Below, piece after piece: positions 45,747 to 52,977 of a DNA stretch of 64,000 nt. Every line of letters starts with the position of its first letter. Within the stretch, counting starts at the first letter, position 1. The notes beneath the pieces are model-generated. The model saw nothing but the letters and a program-made list of their open reading frames with translations, did not search any database and had not been told where the DNA came from. Source of the DNA: Luteimonas gilva. Lineage in GTDB: Bacteria; Pseudomonadota; Gammaproteobacteria; Xanthomonadales; Xanthomonadaceae. A program made the position numbers and the translations under genes. The stretch covers positions 682,001-746,000 of the forward strand of contig NZ_SZUA01000002.1 in the NCBI RefSeq assembly GCF_005239095.1, given 5' to 3'.

Positions 45747-46449
45747 GGTCCTTCAAGACGGCAATTGATGATTGATCAAAATCATCGTCGATCGCACTTC
45801 TCGGCGGAGAGTAGACATCATCGATTGGATACTGATTGGGTATGCCGGAGCCGATATCGAAGAAATAAACGATCGCCCCTTCTGTTTCGGCTATTGACAG
45901 AAAATTCTTGTGTATTAGATCGAACAGGTTCATTTCCTCAATAACACTCATGCCGCCAAGGCTATTGATAACGTCACGAATCTTGATGTAGACGTATGAG
46001 TCGCGCCAATCGGTTTCAATATCTTCAAAGTGCGGGCGTGCCTCGCAGTGAGTATGTTCTTCTGGCGAGCAGATATATTGAAGAAGCTTTGCCTCTTCAC
46101 CTGTTAGCTCTCTCAACACTCTTATAAATAGATGGTGCTCACTTTTGTGTGTTCTTGATTCAGACACCAGCAGCCGTGCCCACATATCGATGAGGGTAGA
46201 ATCGTCAGGATCCTCAAGCGAGCAATCCTCTAGCAATGGAACTAGAAATTTTAAAGCAGGCTCTTTGAGCGCGAGGCCTTCTGTGTCTGCAATTTCTTTC
46301 GCGCGCTTCAGTGATCTTAGTAATGACAGCTGCCGATAAATTCTCGCTTTATCTCCAATAGTGCCAAGCAATTCTGTAGCAGGAGATAGAATTTCAACGA
46401 GAGCTTTGGAGAGCTCCTTCGTTCCGTCAATGTTTATCTCAATCGCCAT
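45703..46449 (-). CDS. Abi-alpha/DUF4393-family protein (phage-defence-like)
   Basis: 248 residues. ALVEILSPATELLGTIGDKARIYRQLSLLRSLKRAKEIAD and FLVPLLEDCSLEDPDDSTLIDMWARLLV match DUF4393, also called Abi-alpha, linked to abortive phage resistance. The base composition is AT-richer than neighbours, suggesting acquisition. The final 14 residues (RRLGWLYQPSAFLC) come from a family D repeat. AGGAGCGAGA precedes the ATG. Confidence 0.83.
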   Translation of the reverse strand: MAIEINIDGTKELSKALVEILSPATELLGTIGDKARIYRQLSLLRSLKRAKEIADTEGLALKEPALKFLVPLLEDCSLEDPDDSTLIDMWARLLVSESRTHKSEHHLFIRVLRELTGEEAKLLQYICSPEEHTHCEARPHFEDIETDWRDSYVYIKIRDVINSLGGMSVIEEMNLFDLIHKNFLSIAETEGAIVYFFDIGSGIPNQYPIDDVYSPPRSAIDDDFDQSSIAVLKDRRLGWLYQPSAFLC

Positions 46450-46604
46450 TCTCGCTCCTGCAGCACATCACGCTTGAATAAGAGCCAGCCGATGCTTGTG
46501 GGCTTTATCGGCATGTCGTGAGTTTAAACCCGTCCTGCGGATATTGGTGTCCTCGGCTCGACCGGTAACGATGGGTTGAAGCCCGCCCCGCGAGTCCTGC
46601 GAGC
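46450..46604. other. Non-coding stretch with repeat remnants
   Basis: Between Abi-alpha and the half attC. It holds a family C remnant (GTTGAAGCCCGCCCCGCGAG, near 46575-46594) and no credible gene. An R' box for the Abi-alpha cassette cannot be found. Confidence 0.5.
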
Positions 46605-46627
46605 TGGGCTTGGATGAGCTGTTAGGT
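46605..46627 (-). repeat. Half attC site
   Basis: ACCTAACAGCTCATCCAAGC on the minus strand matches the first half of the intact sites (GCCTAACAATTCATTCAAGC); the second half is replaced by a family C remnant. Confidence 0.6.
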
Positions 46628-46681
46628 CGCGGTTCAACGAGGGTTAGGGAGATCAAGCGCGCTCCCACGTCTTTCTAGCTC

Positions 46682-46763
46682 GTAGGCTGGGTTGGCTATA
46701 TCAACCCAGCATTGCACGGCTAGCAAAGGAAAGCGCTGGGTTGATAAAGCCAACCCAGCCTAC
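46682..46763 (-). repeat. Family D repeat, copy 3
   Basis: 82 bp, identical to copy 2, and again it supplies the RRLGWLYQPSAFLC tail plus TAG stop, here to the small membrane-protein gene. Confidence 0.88.
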
Positions 46764-47007
46764 GGTCCTCACCGACTCTCCAGATTGCAAGCCACACGGG
46801 GATTGCGACCGATGAGCAAAATAGAGAAATGGACAGCGAACAACTGTTGACGCCGATTTGCGTGATCAAGAAGACGATCGCCGTCGATAGACCCGCGCCG
46901 CCAAGCGTCACACCTCTCGCTACGTCCCATTTGCTCGGATCGATCCGAGCAACGATTGGCTCCATCGCTCGGTTGAATTCCTTACCAGTTTGCGATTGAT
47001 CGGGCAT
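46720..47007 (-). CDS. Small two-helix membrane protein with repeat-derived tail
   Basis: 95 residues. MEPIVARIDPSKWDVARGVT, then helices LGGAGLSTAIVFLITQIGV and CSLSISLFCSSVAIPVWLAIW. The tail RRLGWLYQPSAFLC is from a family D repeat. Its ATG lies three bases after the GTTAGGC box of the preceding attC, and its ribosome-binding site AGGAG lies within that attC. It follows the KAP NTPase cassette and could be its membrane partner, but nothing shows interaction. Confidence 0.7.
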   Translation of the reverse strand: MPDQSQTGKEFNRAMEPIVARIDPSKWDVARGVTLGGAGLSTAIVFLITQIGVNSCSLSISLFCSSVAIPVWLAIWRVGEDRRLGWLYQPSAFLC

Positions 47008-47010
47008 GAG

Positions 47011-47070
47011 GCCTAACTCCTGAATTAAGCCGAGCCGCGAAGCGGCTTCGGCTTGAATGAACTGTTAGCC
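47011..47070 (-). repeat. attC site (60 bp), best preserved
   Basis: Minus strand GGCTAACAGTTCATTCAAGC, then CGAAGCCGCTTCGCGGCTCG and GCTTAATTCAGGAGTTAGGC. Both boxes are intact (GGCTAAC and GTTAGGC), as is the GCCGCTTCGCGGC stem. This is the xanthomonad attC layout. The KAP gene stop (TAA) is inside the first box. Confidence 0.9.
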
Positions 47071-48462
47071 TTCACCCGCGACAAGGTCGATTTTTGATGC
47101 AACAGATTTAATGTTTGAGTAGATTCTGTTGAATCGCTTCTCTCTAGCAACGTGCGCAATTATCTCTGCGCGATGCCTGGCGTCTGGGGACAGGGACTCG
47201 TCTTGGGATTCCTGCACGAACTTGTTGTACAGGTCGTCCCGTTCGTGATGAGGTGTCTGTGCACCAATGAGTTCAGCTTCCAAGACATATCCATAGTTGG
47301 ATTGCACAAACTCTGTGCTTTCTGGCTGAGCTGAAAAATACTCCATAACTTCCTTGGCACCCGCTCGGCCAGAAATGAAGTTCTTGTAGAGGCTCGTGTT
47401 TTTGATCTTGAGAAGGATCAGGCAGCCAAGCATCAATGGATGCAAGTACTGATTCTGTGCGGTTGCGCGAATTGCCAAGCTCAGGAGTGTGAACGCGCGT
47501 TCTCGTTCTCTAAACGATAGATCTAACGCGCTAAACAAGTGCTTGAACATGCTTTCAAGCCTATCCTTGTCATATCTCGTCTCTTCGTGGCGCATGCGGC
47601 TAGCAAAGAAGTCGTCGAGTCCAAACCTTGTGAACTGCGCACGCAAGAAGTCATCAGTGCTCGGGTTTGGCAAGTTCAACTCAAGGTCGAAGAACCTTTT
47701 CAGGTATCCATCGACGTCCATGCCTTGACCATACAGGGTTCTTACAGAGTGACCGAGTTGATCTGGGTCTAGAGCGACTACGAACGCGACACGATCAATG
47801 GAGAAGAAGTGCTTAACAATCTCAAGTAGGCGAACTGCGTGAGTAGGCCTGCACCGATCAAGCTCATCAATAATGAAGACTAGTGGAAGTTGCGAGTCTT
47901 GACCGTATAGCGACTGAGCTATTTTATGAACTTCTTTTCGGAACGAAGTGATCGACTTCTTCGCTTCAGAATATGCGTCTATCTGCTCTTGAGTGAACTT
48001 CTCTGTAGCGTCCGAGATTGCGGCTTCTGTCACGCCATCTAGATTGATGACTCCCGCGGTACCAATTCGTACCGCGGCCGGAATGGCTGCCTTTATGATC
48101 TTGCCGCCATACTTCTTGGCCTTCTCAATCTTGGTCTGAAGTGAGCGATTCCTGCCGCCTCTTAGGGCATTGAGCTGTTCTTCAGTGTCTCCTAGGAGTG
48201 CAACAAACGGATTATCGATATAGTCGCTTTCCCACGCATTGAAATTGACGATCTTGAAGCCCTGCTCGGTTAAATGAGCTTGTAGCATCCGAAGGAAGGT
48301 TGATTTTCCGTATCCCCACGGGGCGCTAACCGAAACGACGAGTGGTTCGGTCGTGCTCTTCAAAATATTGGTTAGAGCTTCGACGGCTGGTCTGCGCCCG
48401 AGCTTGTCGTTCTCGAATGGGCTTTCCGCCGAAACGTCAACTGCCGGGGCTCGAAGTCGCAT
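47065..48462 (-). CDS. KAP-family P-loop NTPase
   Basis: 465 residues. Walker A APWGYGKSTFLRML (near residue 50), Walker B LVFIIDELDRCRPTHAVRLLEI and FVVALDPDQLGHSV are those of the KAP family, NTPases often linked to membranes or phage defence. A central segment (KIIKAAIPAAVRIGTAGVINL) replaces the usual transmembrane insert and may be a weak membrane or helical part. It is AT-richer than the genome. It is the first cassette of the array, next to a possible attI. Confidence 0.9.
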   Translation of the reverse strand: MRLRAPAVDVSAESPFENDKLGRRPAVEALTNILKSTTEPLVVSVSAPWGYGKSTFLRMLQAHLTEQGFKIVNFNAWESDYIDNPFVALLGDTEEQLNALRGGRNRSLQTKIEKAKKYGGKIIKAAIPAAVRIGTAGVINLDGVTEAAISDATEKFTQEQIDAYSEAKKSITSFRKEVHKIAQSLYGQDSQLPLVFIIDELDRCRPTHAVRLLEIVKHFFSIDRVAFVVALDPDQLGHSVRTLYGQGMDVDGYLKRFFDLELNLPNPSTDDFLRAQFTRFGLDDFFASRMRHEETRYDKDRLESMFKHLFSALDLSFRERERAFTLLSLAIRATAQNQYLHPLMLGCLILLKIKNTSLYKNFISGRAGAKEVMEYFSAQPESTEFVQSNYGYVLEAELIGAQTPHHERDDLYNKFVQESQDESLSPDARHRAEIIAHVAREKRFNRIYSNIKSVASKIDLVAGEG

Positions 48463-48478
48463 GAACGGTTCCCGTGAA

Positions 48479-48530
48479 GGCTAACTACATTTAGACCCCA
48501 AAGTGGGCATAAACCAGTTTTGCAGTCGTT
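48479..48530 (-). other. Possible attI or array-head boundary
   Basis: Minus strand GTTAGCC lies 16 bases before the KAP ATG. Upstream is CTGCAAAACTGGTTTATGCC and then CACTTTGGGGTCTAAATGTA, not folded like an attC. Such a lone R-box without a stem fits the integron attI, but no integrase gene lies next to it. Confidence 0.3.
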
Positions 48531-48613
48531 CTGCACACCCGTCAATCAGAATATTCTTATTACAGATCAATAGGTTGCGTGAATCGCGCCTTGACGTCGT
48601 TCGTAGGCGGAGC

Positions 48614-48641
48614 CTTATCGCGGCACGTGCGCCGCGATAAG
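48614..48641. repeat. Perfect palindrome next to the array head
   Basis: CTTATCGCGGC-ACGTGC-GCCGCGATAAG, 11-bp stem, followed by TTTT on the plus strand. It lies 48 bases below the pfk stop and may be a terminator or a junction mark. Confidence 0.7.
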
Positions 48642-48688
48642 TTTTATGGCGGCGAATTGGCCGGCATAACGGCAGCCCCGCGAGCGGT

Positions 48689-49942
48689 CTATTCCTTCCA
48701 ATCCGCCAGCTTTCGCCGAACTATCGGATTCTTCAGCTCAACATAATTCGGAATCCCATCCCGCCCATAAGGCGGCGGAGCCTCCCCTCTGATCAACGGC
48801 TCCAAATACTTCCGCGCCGCCGCAGTGATGCCGTACCCATCCTTGCGGATAAACCCCGCCGGCATCTTCTTCTCGTGATTGGCGACTTTCTCCAGCGGCG
48901 CCGGTTCGATCTTCCACCGATACGGCGAATCGCTGATGCGCTTGATCACTGGCATCGTCGCGTTCATCCCCTTCAACGCGTACTGCACCGCGGCCTTACC
49001 GACGGCCATGGCTTGTTCCAGATCGGTCTTGGAAGCGAGGTGCCGGGCGGAGCGTTGCAGGTAGTCGGGCAGGGTCCAATGCACTTTCAGGCCGAGTGAA
49101 TCTTTCACTCGGCCGGCGAGGAACGAAGCGACGCCGCCCAATTGCGTGTGGCCGAACGAATCCTTGTTGCCGCCGGCATCGGCGACGAAGTTGCCGTCGG
49201 CGGTGCGGATGCCTTCGCTGGCGACGACAACGCAATAGCCGACGCGGTCGACGACGCGCTTCACCTGCTTCAAGAAATCGGCTTCGTCGTATGGCCGCTC
49301 AGGAAACAGGATCAGATGCGGCGCATCGTCGGCGGTCTTGCCGGCCAGGCCGCCGGCTGCGGCCAGCCAGCCGGCGTGGCGGCCCATCGCTTCGTACACG
49401 AACACCTTGGTGGAGGTTTCGGCCATCGCCGCCACGTCCAGCGCGCATTCGCGCACCGAGACCGCGGTGTATTTCGCGGCCGAACCGAAGCCGGGGCAGC
49501 AGTCGGTCACGGCCAAGTCGTTGTCCACCGTCTTGGGTACGCCGATGCAGGTCAGCGGGTAGTCGAATTCGGCGGCCAGCTTGGACACCTTCAAAGCGGT
49601 GTCGGCCGAATCGTTGCCGCCGTTGTAGAGGAACCAGCGCACGTCGTGGGCCTTGAACACGGCCAGTAGGCGCTCGTAGCGGGCCCGGTCGGCTTCCAAA
49701 GACTTCAATTTGACCCGGCAGGAACCGAAGGCCCCGCCCGGGGTGTGGGCCAGGGCCCGGATCGCCGCCGCCGACTCCTTAGTAGTGTCGATCAATTCCT
49801 CGCGCAGCACGCCCAAAATGCCGTTGCGGCCGGCCAAGACCTTGATCTTGCGAGCGCGGGCTTCGGCGATCACCGCCGCGGCGGTGGCGTTGATGACGGC
49901 GGTGACGCCGCCGGACTGGGCATAGAGCAGGGTTCCGGACAT
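48689..49942 (-). CDS. PPi-dependent 6-phosphofructokinase
   Basis: 417 residues. The nucleotide loop YAQSGGVTAVINAT, GRNGILGVL, LYNGGNDSADTALKVSKL and CIGVPKTVDNDLAVTDCCPG are those of the PPi-type PFK; the Lys in PKTVDND is known to select PPi over ATP. It phosphorylates fructose 6-phosphate reversibly. It is divergent from adk, with 111 bases of promoter region between them. Confidence 0.93.
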   Translation of the reverse strand: MSGTLLYAQSGGVTAVINATAAAVIAEARARKIKVLAGRNGILGVLREELIDTTKESAAAIRALAHTPGGAFGSCRVKLKSLEADRARYERLLAVFKAHDVRWFLYNGGNDSADTALKVSKLAAEFDYPLTCIGVPKTVDNDLAVTDCCPGFGSAAKYTAVSVRECALDVAAMAETSTKVFVYEAMGRHAGWLAAAGGLAGKTADDAPHLILFPERPYDEADFLKQVKRVVDRVGYCVVVASEGIRTADGNFVADAGGNKDSFGHTQLGGVASFLAGRVKDSLGLKVHWTLPDYLQRSARHLASKTDLEQAMAVGKAAVQYALKGMNATMPVIKRISDSPYRWKIEPAPLEKVANHEKKMPAGFIRKDGYGITAAARKYLEPLIRGEAPPPYGRDGIPNYVELKNPIVRRKLADWKE

Positions 49943-50053
49943 GTCAGGCTCGGGATTTCGGGGGGTTTGGGGTAAGCTGGCGCGGTATTTCGCCGCGGCC
50001 AGGGGAGTGTAACGCCGCGCGGCGATTCGATTTTTAGCGTTTTGGAGCGAGCG

Positions 50054-50632
50054 ATGCGATTGGTACTCCTCGGCGCGCCCGGGTCCGGAAAAGGCACCCA
50101 GGCCGCTAGGCTGAAAGAGCACCTGCAGGTGCCCCACATCTCCACCGGCGATCTGCTGCGCGCGGAAGTGGCCGCGGGCACGCCGCTGGGCAAAGAAGCC
50201 AAGGACATCATGGCCCGCGGCGAGCTGGTGTCCGACGCGATCCTGCTCGGCATGCTCGAGGACCGCTTCTCGCGTCCGGACACGGCCAACGGCTTCATCC
50301 TGGACGGCTACCCGCGCAACCTGGCCCAGGCCGACGCGCTGGACAAGCTGCTGCAGCGCATCGGCCAGCCGATGGATTTCGCGTTGCAGTTGGATGTGGA
50401 CAACGAACTGCTGATCGAACGCATCGCCGGCCGCGCCAAGGCCGAAGGCCGCGACGACGACAATCCGGAATCGGTGCGCAAGCGCTTGAAGATCTACGAC
50501 GAACTGACCGCGCCGGTGATCGAGTTCTACCGCCAGCACGGCCAGCTGACCGTGGTCGACGGCGTGGGTTCGATGGATGAGGTGTTCAACCGGATCGTCG
50601 AGGCGATCGCGCCGGCGACCGAGGTGGGTTGA
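50054..50632 (+). CDS. adk: Adenylate kinase
   Basis: 192 residues (short LID form). P-loop VLLGAPGSGKGTQAARL, HISTGDLLRAEV, FILDGYPRNLAQADALD and GRDDDNPESVRKRLKIYD are canonical. It makes 2 ADP from ATP and AMP. The start at 50054 has GGAG eleven bases upstream; an earlier in-frame codon is less likely. The short LID (no zinc Cys) fits this clade. Confidence 0.97.
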   Translation: MRLVLLGAPGSGKGTQAARLKEHLQVPHISTGDLLRAEVAAGTPLGKEAKDIMARGELVSDAILLGMLEDRFSRPDTANGFILDGYPRNLAQADALDKLLQRIGQPMDFALQLDVDNELLIERIAGRAKAEGRDDDNPESVRKRLKIYDELTAPVIEFYRQHGQLTVVDGVGSMDEVFNRIVEAIAPATEVG

Positions 50633-50636
50633 TTTC

Positions 50637-50835
50637 TCCCTTCTCCTGCCTTGCGGGAGAAGGTGGCGCGCAGCGCCGGATGAGGGCGCGCGGGATGGCA
50701 GATGGCATCAAACGTGGCTACTCGCGATGCTTTCTCGGTATGCGAACCCGGCTCCCAGAAAGTTTCGATGTTGACCGATCGGCGCGCGCCCTCACCCCAG
50801 CCCTCTTCCGCAGGCGGGAGAGGGGGAGTCGGCGC
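50637..50835. repeat. Family F repeat pair with long spacer
   Basis: Two family F hairpins, CTTCTCCTGCCTTGCGGGAG and CCCTCTTCCGCAGGCGGGAG, with GGATGAGGGCGCGC and GCGCGCCCTCACCCC in between as outer arms. The 50700-50765 loop has no gene. Confidence 0.7.
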
Positions 50836-50886
50836 CGAGCGGGAGTCGGATGCGGACATCGCAGCGATCTGTAGGAAGCGACGAAT

Positions 50887-52248
50887 TTGAAATTACATAT
50901 TTTGGGCATCGCCGGCACCTTCATGGGCGGCGTCGCCGCGCTCGCGCGCGAACTCGGCCACGAGGTGGAAGGCAGCGACCAGGCGATCTATCCGCCGATG
51001 TCGACCCAGCTGGAAACGCTCGGCATCGCGCTGAAGCAGGGCTACAACCCGGAGAACATCTCCAAGGACTGCGACGAGATCGTGATCGGCAACGCGCTCT
51101 CGCGCGGCAACGCCGCGGTCGAATACGTGTTGAACGAAGGCTTGCGCTACAGCTCCGGCGCGGAGTGGTTGCGCGAGCGCGTGCTGCCCGGGCGCGAGAC
51201 GCTGGCGGTGGCCGGCACCCACGGCAAGACCACGACGACGACGATCCTGGCCTATCTGCTGCAGGCCGGTGGCCGCGAACCCGGTTTCCTCATCGGCGGC
51301 GTGGCCGAGGACTTCGGCGTTTCGGCGCGGATCGGCCTGGGCCGCGAATTCGTGGTCGAAGCCGACGAATACGACACCGCGTTCTTCGACAAACGCAGCA
51401 AGTTCGTGCACTACCGGCCGACGGTGGCGATCCTCAACAATCTGGAATACGACCACGCCGACATCTTCCCGGACGTGGCCGCGATCCAGCGCCAGTTCCA
51501 CCACTTGGTGCGCACCGTGCCGGCGCGCGGCCGCTTGATCGTCAACGGCGAAGACGAGCGCCTGGCCGAAGTGCTGAAGATGGGCTGCTGGACGCCGGTG
51601 GAGACTTTCGGGCTGGACGAGGGCTTCGACTGGAGCGCGCGCCTGATCGAAGAAGACGGCAGCGCGTTCGCGGTGCTGCACAAGGGCAAGGACGTCGGCG
51701 AAGTGCGTTGGCCGTTGCTCGGCCGCCATAACGTGATGAACGGGCTCGCGGCTTTGGCCGCCTGCCATGCGGTCGGCGTCGATATCGCCGACGCGATGCC
51801 GGCGCTGGCGAATTTCCGCAGCGTGAAGCGCCGCCTGGAAGTGTTGGGCGAAGAAGGCGGCATCACCGTGTACGACGATTTCGCGCACCATCCGACCGCG
51901 ATCGCGACCACGCTCGCCGGCCTGCGCGCGCGCGTGGGCGAGGCGCGGATCGTGGTGGCGATGGAGCCGCGCAGCAATTCGATGCGCTTGGGCGCGCACG
52001 CCGACGCGCTGGCGCCGTCGCTGGACGGCGCGGACGCGGTGGTGTTCCTGCACCGCCCGGAACTCGCCTGGGATGCCGGCAAAGTGGTCGCCGCGTTGCG
52101 CGGCGAGGGGCACGCGGCGGCGGACGTCGATGCGCTGATCGAAATCCTGCGCAAGCTCGCCGCCGCCGGCGACCATGTCGTATTCATGTCCAACGGCGGT
52201 TTCGACGGCGCGCCGCGGCGGTTCCTGCAGGCTTTGCGCGGCGATTGA
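50887..52248 (+). CDS. mpl: UDP-MurNAc:L-Ala-gamma-D-Glu-meso-Dap ligase
   Basis: 453 residues, start TTG at 50887. Mpl recycles cell-wall tripeptide onto UDP-MurNAc. The IAGTFMGGVAALARELGHEVEG N-terminus, the ATP site AVAGTHGKTTTTTILAYLL, VVEADEYDTAFFDKRSKFVH and YDDFAHHPTAIATTLAGL are characteristic and distinguish Mpl from MurC. The next gene begins at its 3' end. Confidence 0.97.
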   Translation: MKLHILGIAGTFMGGVAALARELGHEVEGSDQAIYPPMSTQLETLGIALKQGYNPENISKDCDEIVIGNALSRGNAAVEYVLNEGLRYSSGAEWLRERVLPGRETLAVAGTHGKTTTTTILAYLLQAGGREPGFLIGGVAEDFGVSARIGLGREFVVEADEYDTAFFDKRSKFVHYRPTVAILNNLEYDHADIFPDVAAIQRQFHHLVRTVPARGRLIVNGEDERLAEVLKMGCWTPVETFGLDEGFDWSARLIEEDGSAFAVLHKGKDVGEVRWPLLGRHNVMNGLAALAACHAVGVDIADAMPALANFRSVKRRLEVLGEEGGITVYDDFAHHPTAIATTLAGLRARVGEARIVVAMEPRSNSMRLGAHADALAPSLDGADAVVFLHRPELAWDAGKVVAALRGEGHAAADVDALIEILRKLAAAGDHVVFMSNGGFDGAPRRFLQALRGD

Positions 52249-52295
52249 ACGGCGGGTCTTGCCTTCCCGACGGGTCCGGGGCGAGACTGGCCGCG

Positions 52296-52874
52296 ATGCC
52301 CAACGGCAAGTCCTACCCGCTGTTTCCGCTGCACACGGTCTTGCTGCCGGGCGCGCCGCTCGGTTTGCGCATCTTCGAACCGCGCTACCTGGACATGGTG
52401 CGCGAATGCGGGCGCCGCGAGGAAGGTTTCGGCGTCTGCCTGATCCTGGAAGGCCGCGAAGCCGGCGCGCCGGCGACGCCGGCCGCGTTCGGCACCGAAG
52501 CGCGCATCGAGGATTTCGGCAGCACCGACGAGGGCTTGCTCACCTTGCGCGTGCGGGGCGCGCGCCGCTTCCACGTGCGCCGCACCCGGGTGCGCGACAA
52601 CGGCCTGGTGGTGGGCGAAGTCGACTGGCTGGACGGCGATTCGGACGACGAGATCCAGCCGCAGCACGGCCTGCTCGCCATTCTGTTGCGCAAATTGCTC
52701 GACCAGATCGGCGGCGAGCACGCGTCCGCGCCGATGGAACGTTTCGACCAAGCCGCTTGGGTCGGCTGGCGCCTGGCCGAATTGCTGCCGCTGGACGACG
52801 CCAGCCGGCAGGCGCTGCTGCAGCAGGACGACCCGCATGCGCGCTTGGATCGCTTGCTCGAGTTGATGCCCTGA
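52296..52874 (+). CDS. LON substrate-binding-domain protein
   Basis: 192 residues. The domain YPLFPLHTVLLPGAPLGLRIFEPRYLDMV and a later RGARRFHVRRTRVRDNGL is the N-terminal LON domain without protease or ATPase parts. Such single-domain proteins have no established function. Start ATG at 52296 is chosen as it begins the domain; an overlapping TTG at 52245 is possible. It is 47 bases after the mpl stop. Confidence 0.88.
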   Translation: MPNGKSYPLFPLHTVLLPGAPLGLRIFEPRYLDMVRECGRREEGFGVCLILEGREAGAPATPAAFGTEARIEDFGSTDEGLLTLRVRGARRFHVRRTRVRDNGLVVGEVDWLDGDSDDEIQPQHGLLAILLRKLLDQIGGEHASAPMERFDQAAWVGWRLAELLPLDDASRQALLQQDDPHARLDRLLELMP

Positions 52875-52878
52875 TTTT

Positions 52879-52963
52879 GTGGGAGCGGCTTTTAGCCGCG
52901 AGCTCCTACCGTCCGTTCGCCGCGATCTTGCAAGAAAGAGCTCGCGGCTAAAGCCGCTCCCAC
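52879..52963. repeat. Family A palindromic repeat between convergent genes
   Basis: GTGGGAGCGGCTTTTAGCCG and GCGGCTAAAGCCGCTCCCAC arms; four bases after the LON-gene stop. Confidence 0.86.
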
Positions 52964-52977
52964 AAGAAGCGCGAAGC

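Noticed and set aside
43556..46763. CRISPR array
   Set aside because: The three similar 82-bp units are far apart, palindromic and not separated by regular spacers, and no cas genes are present.
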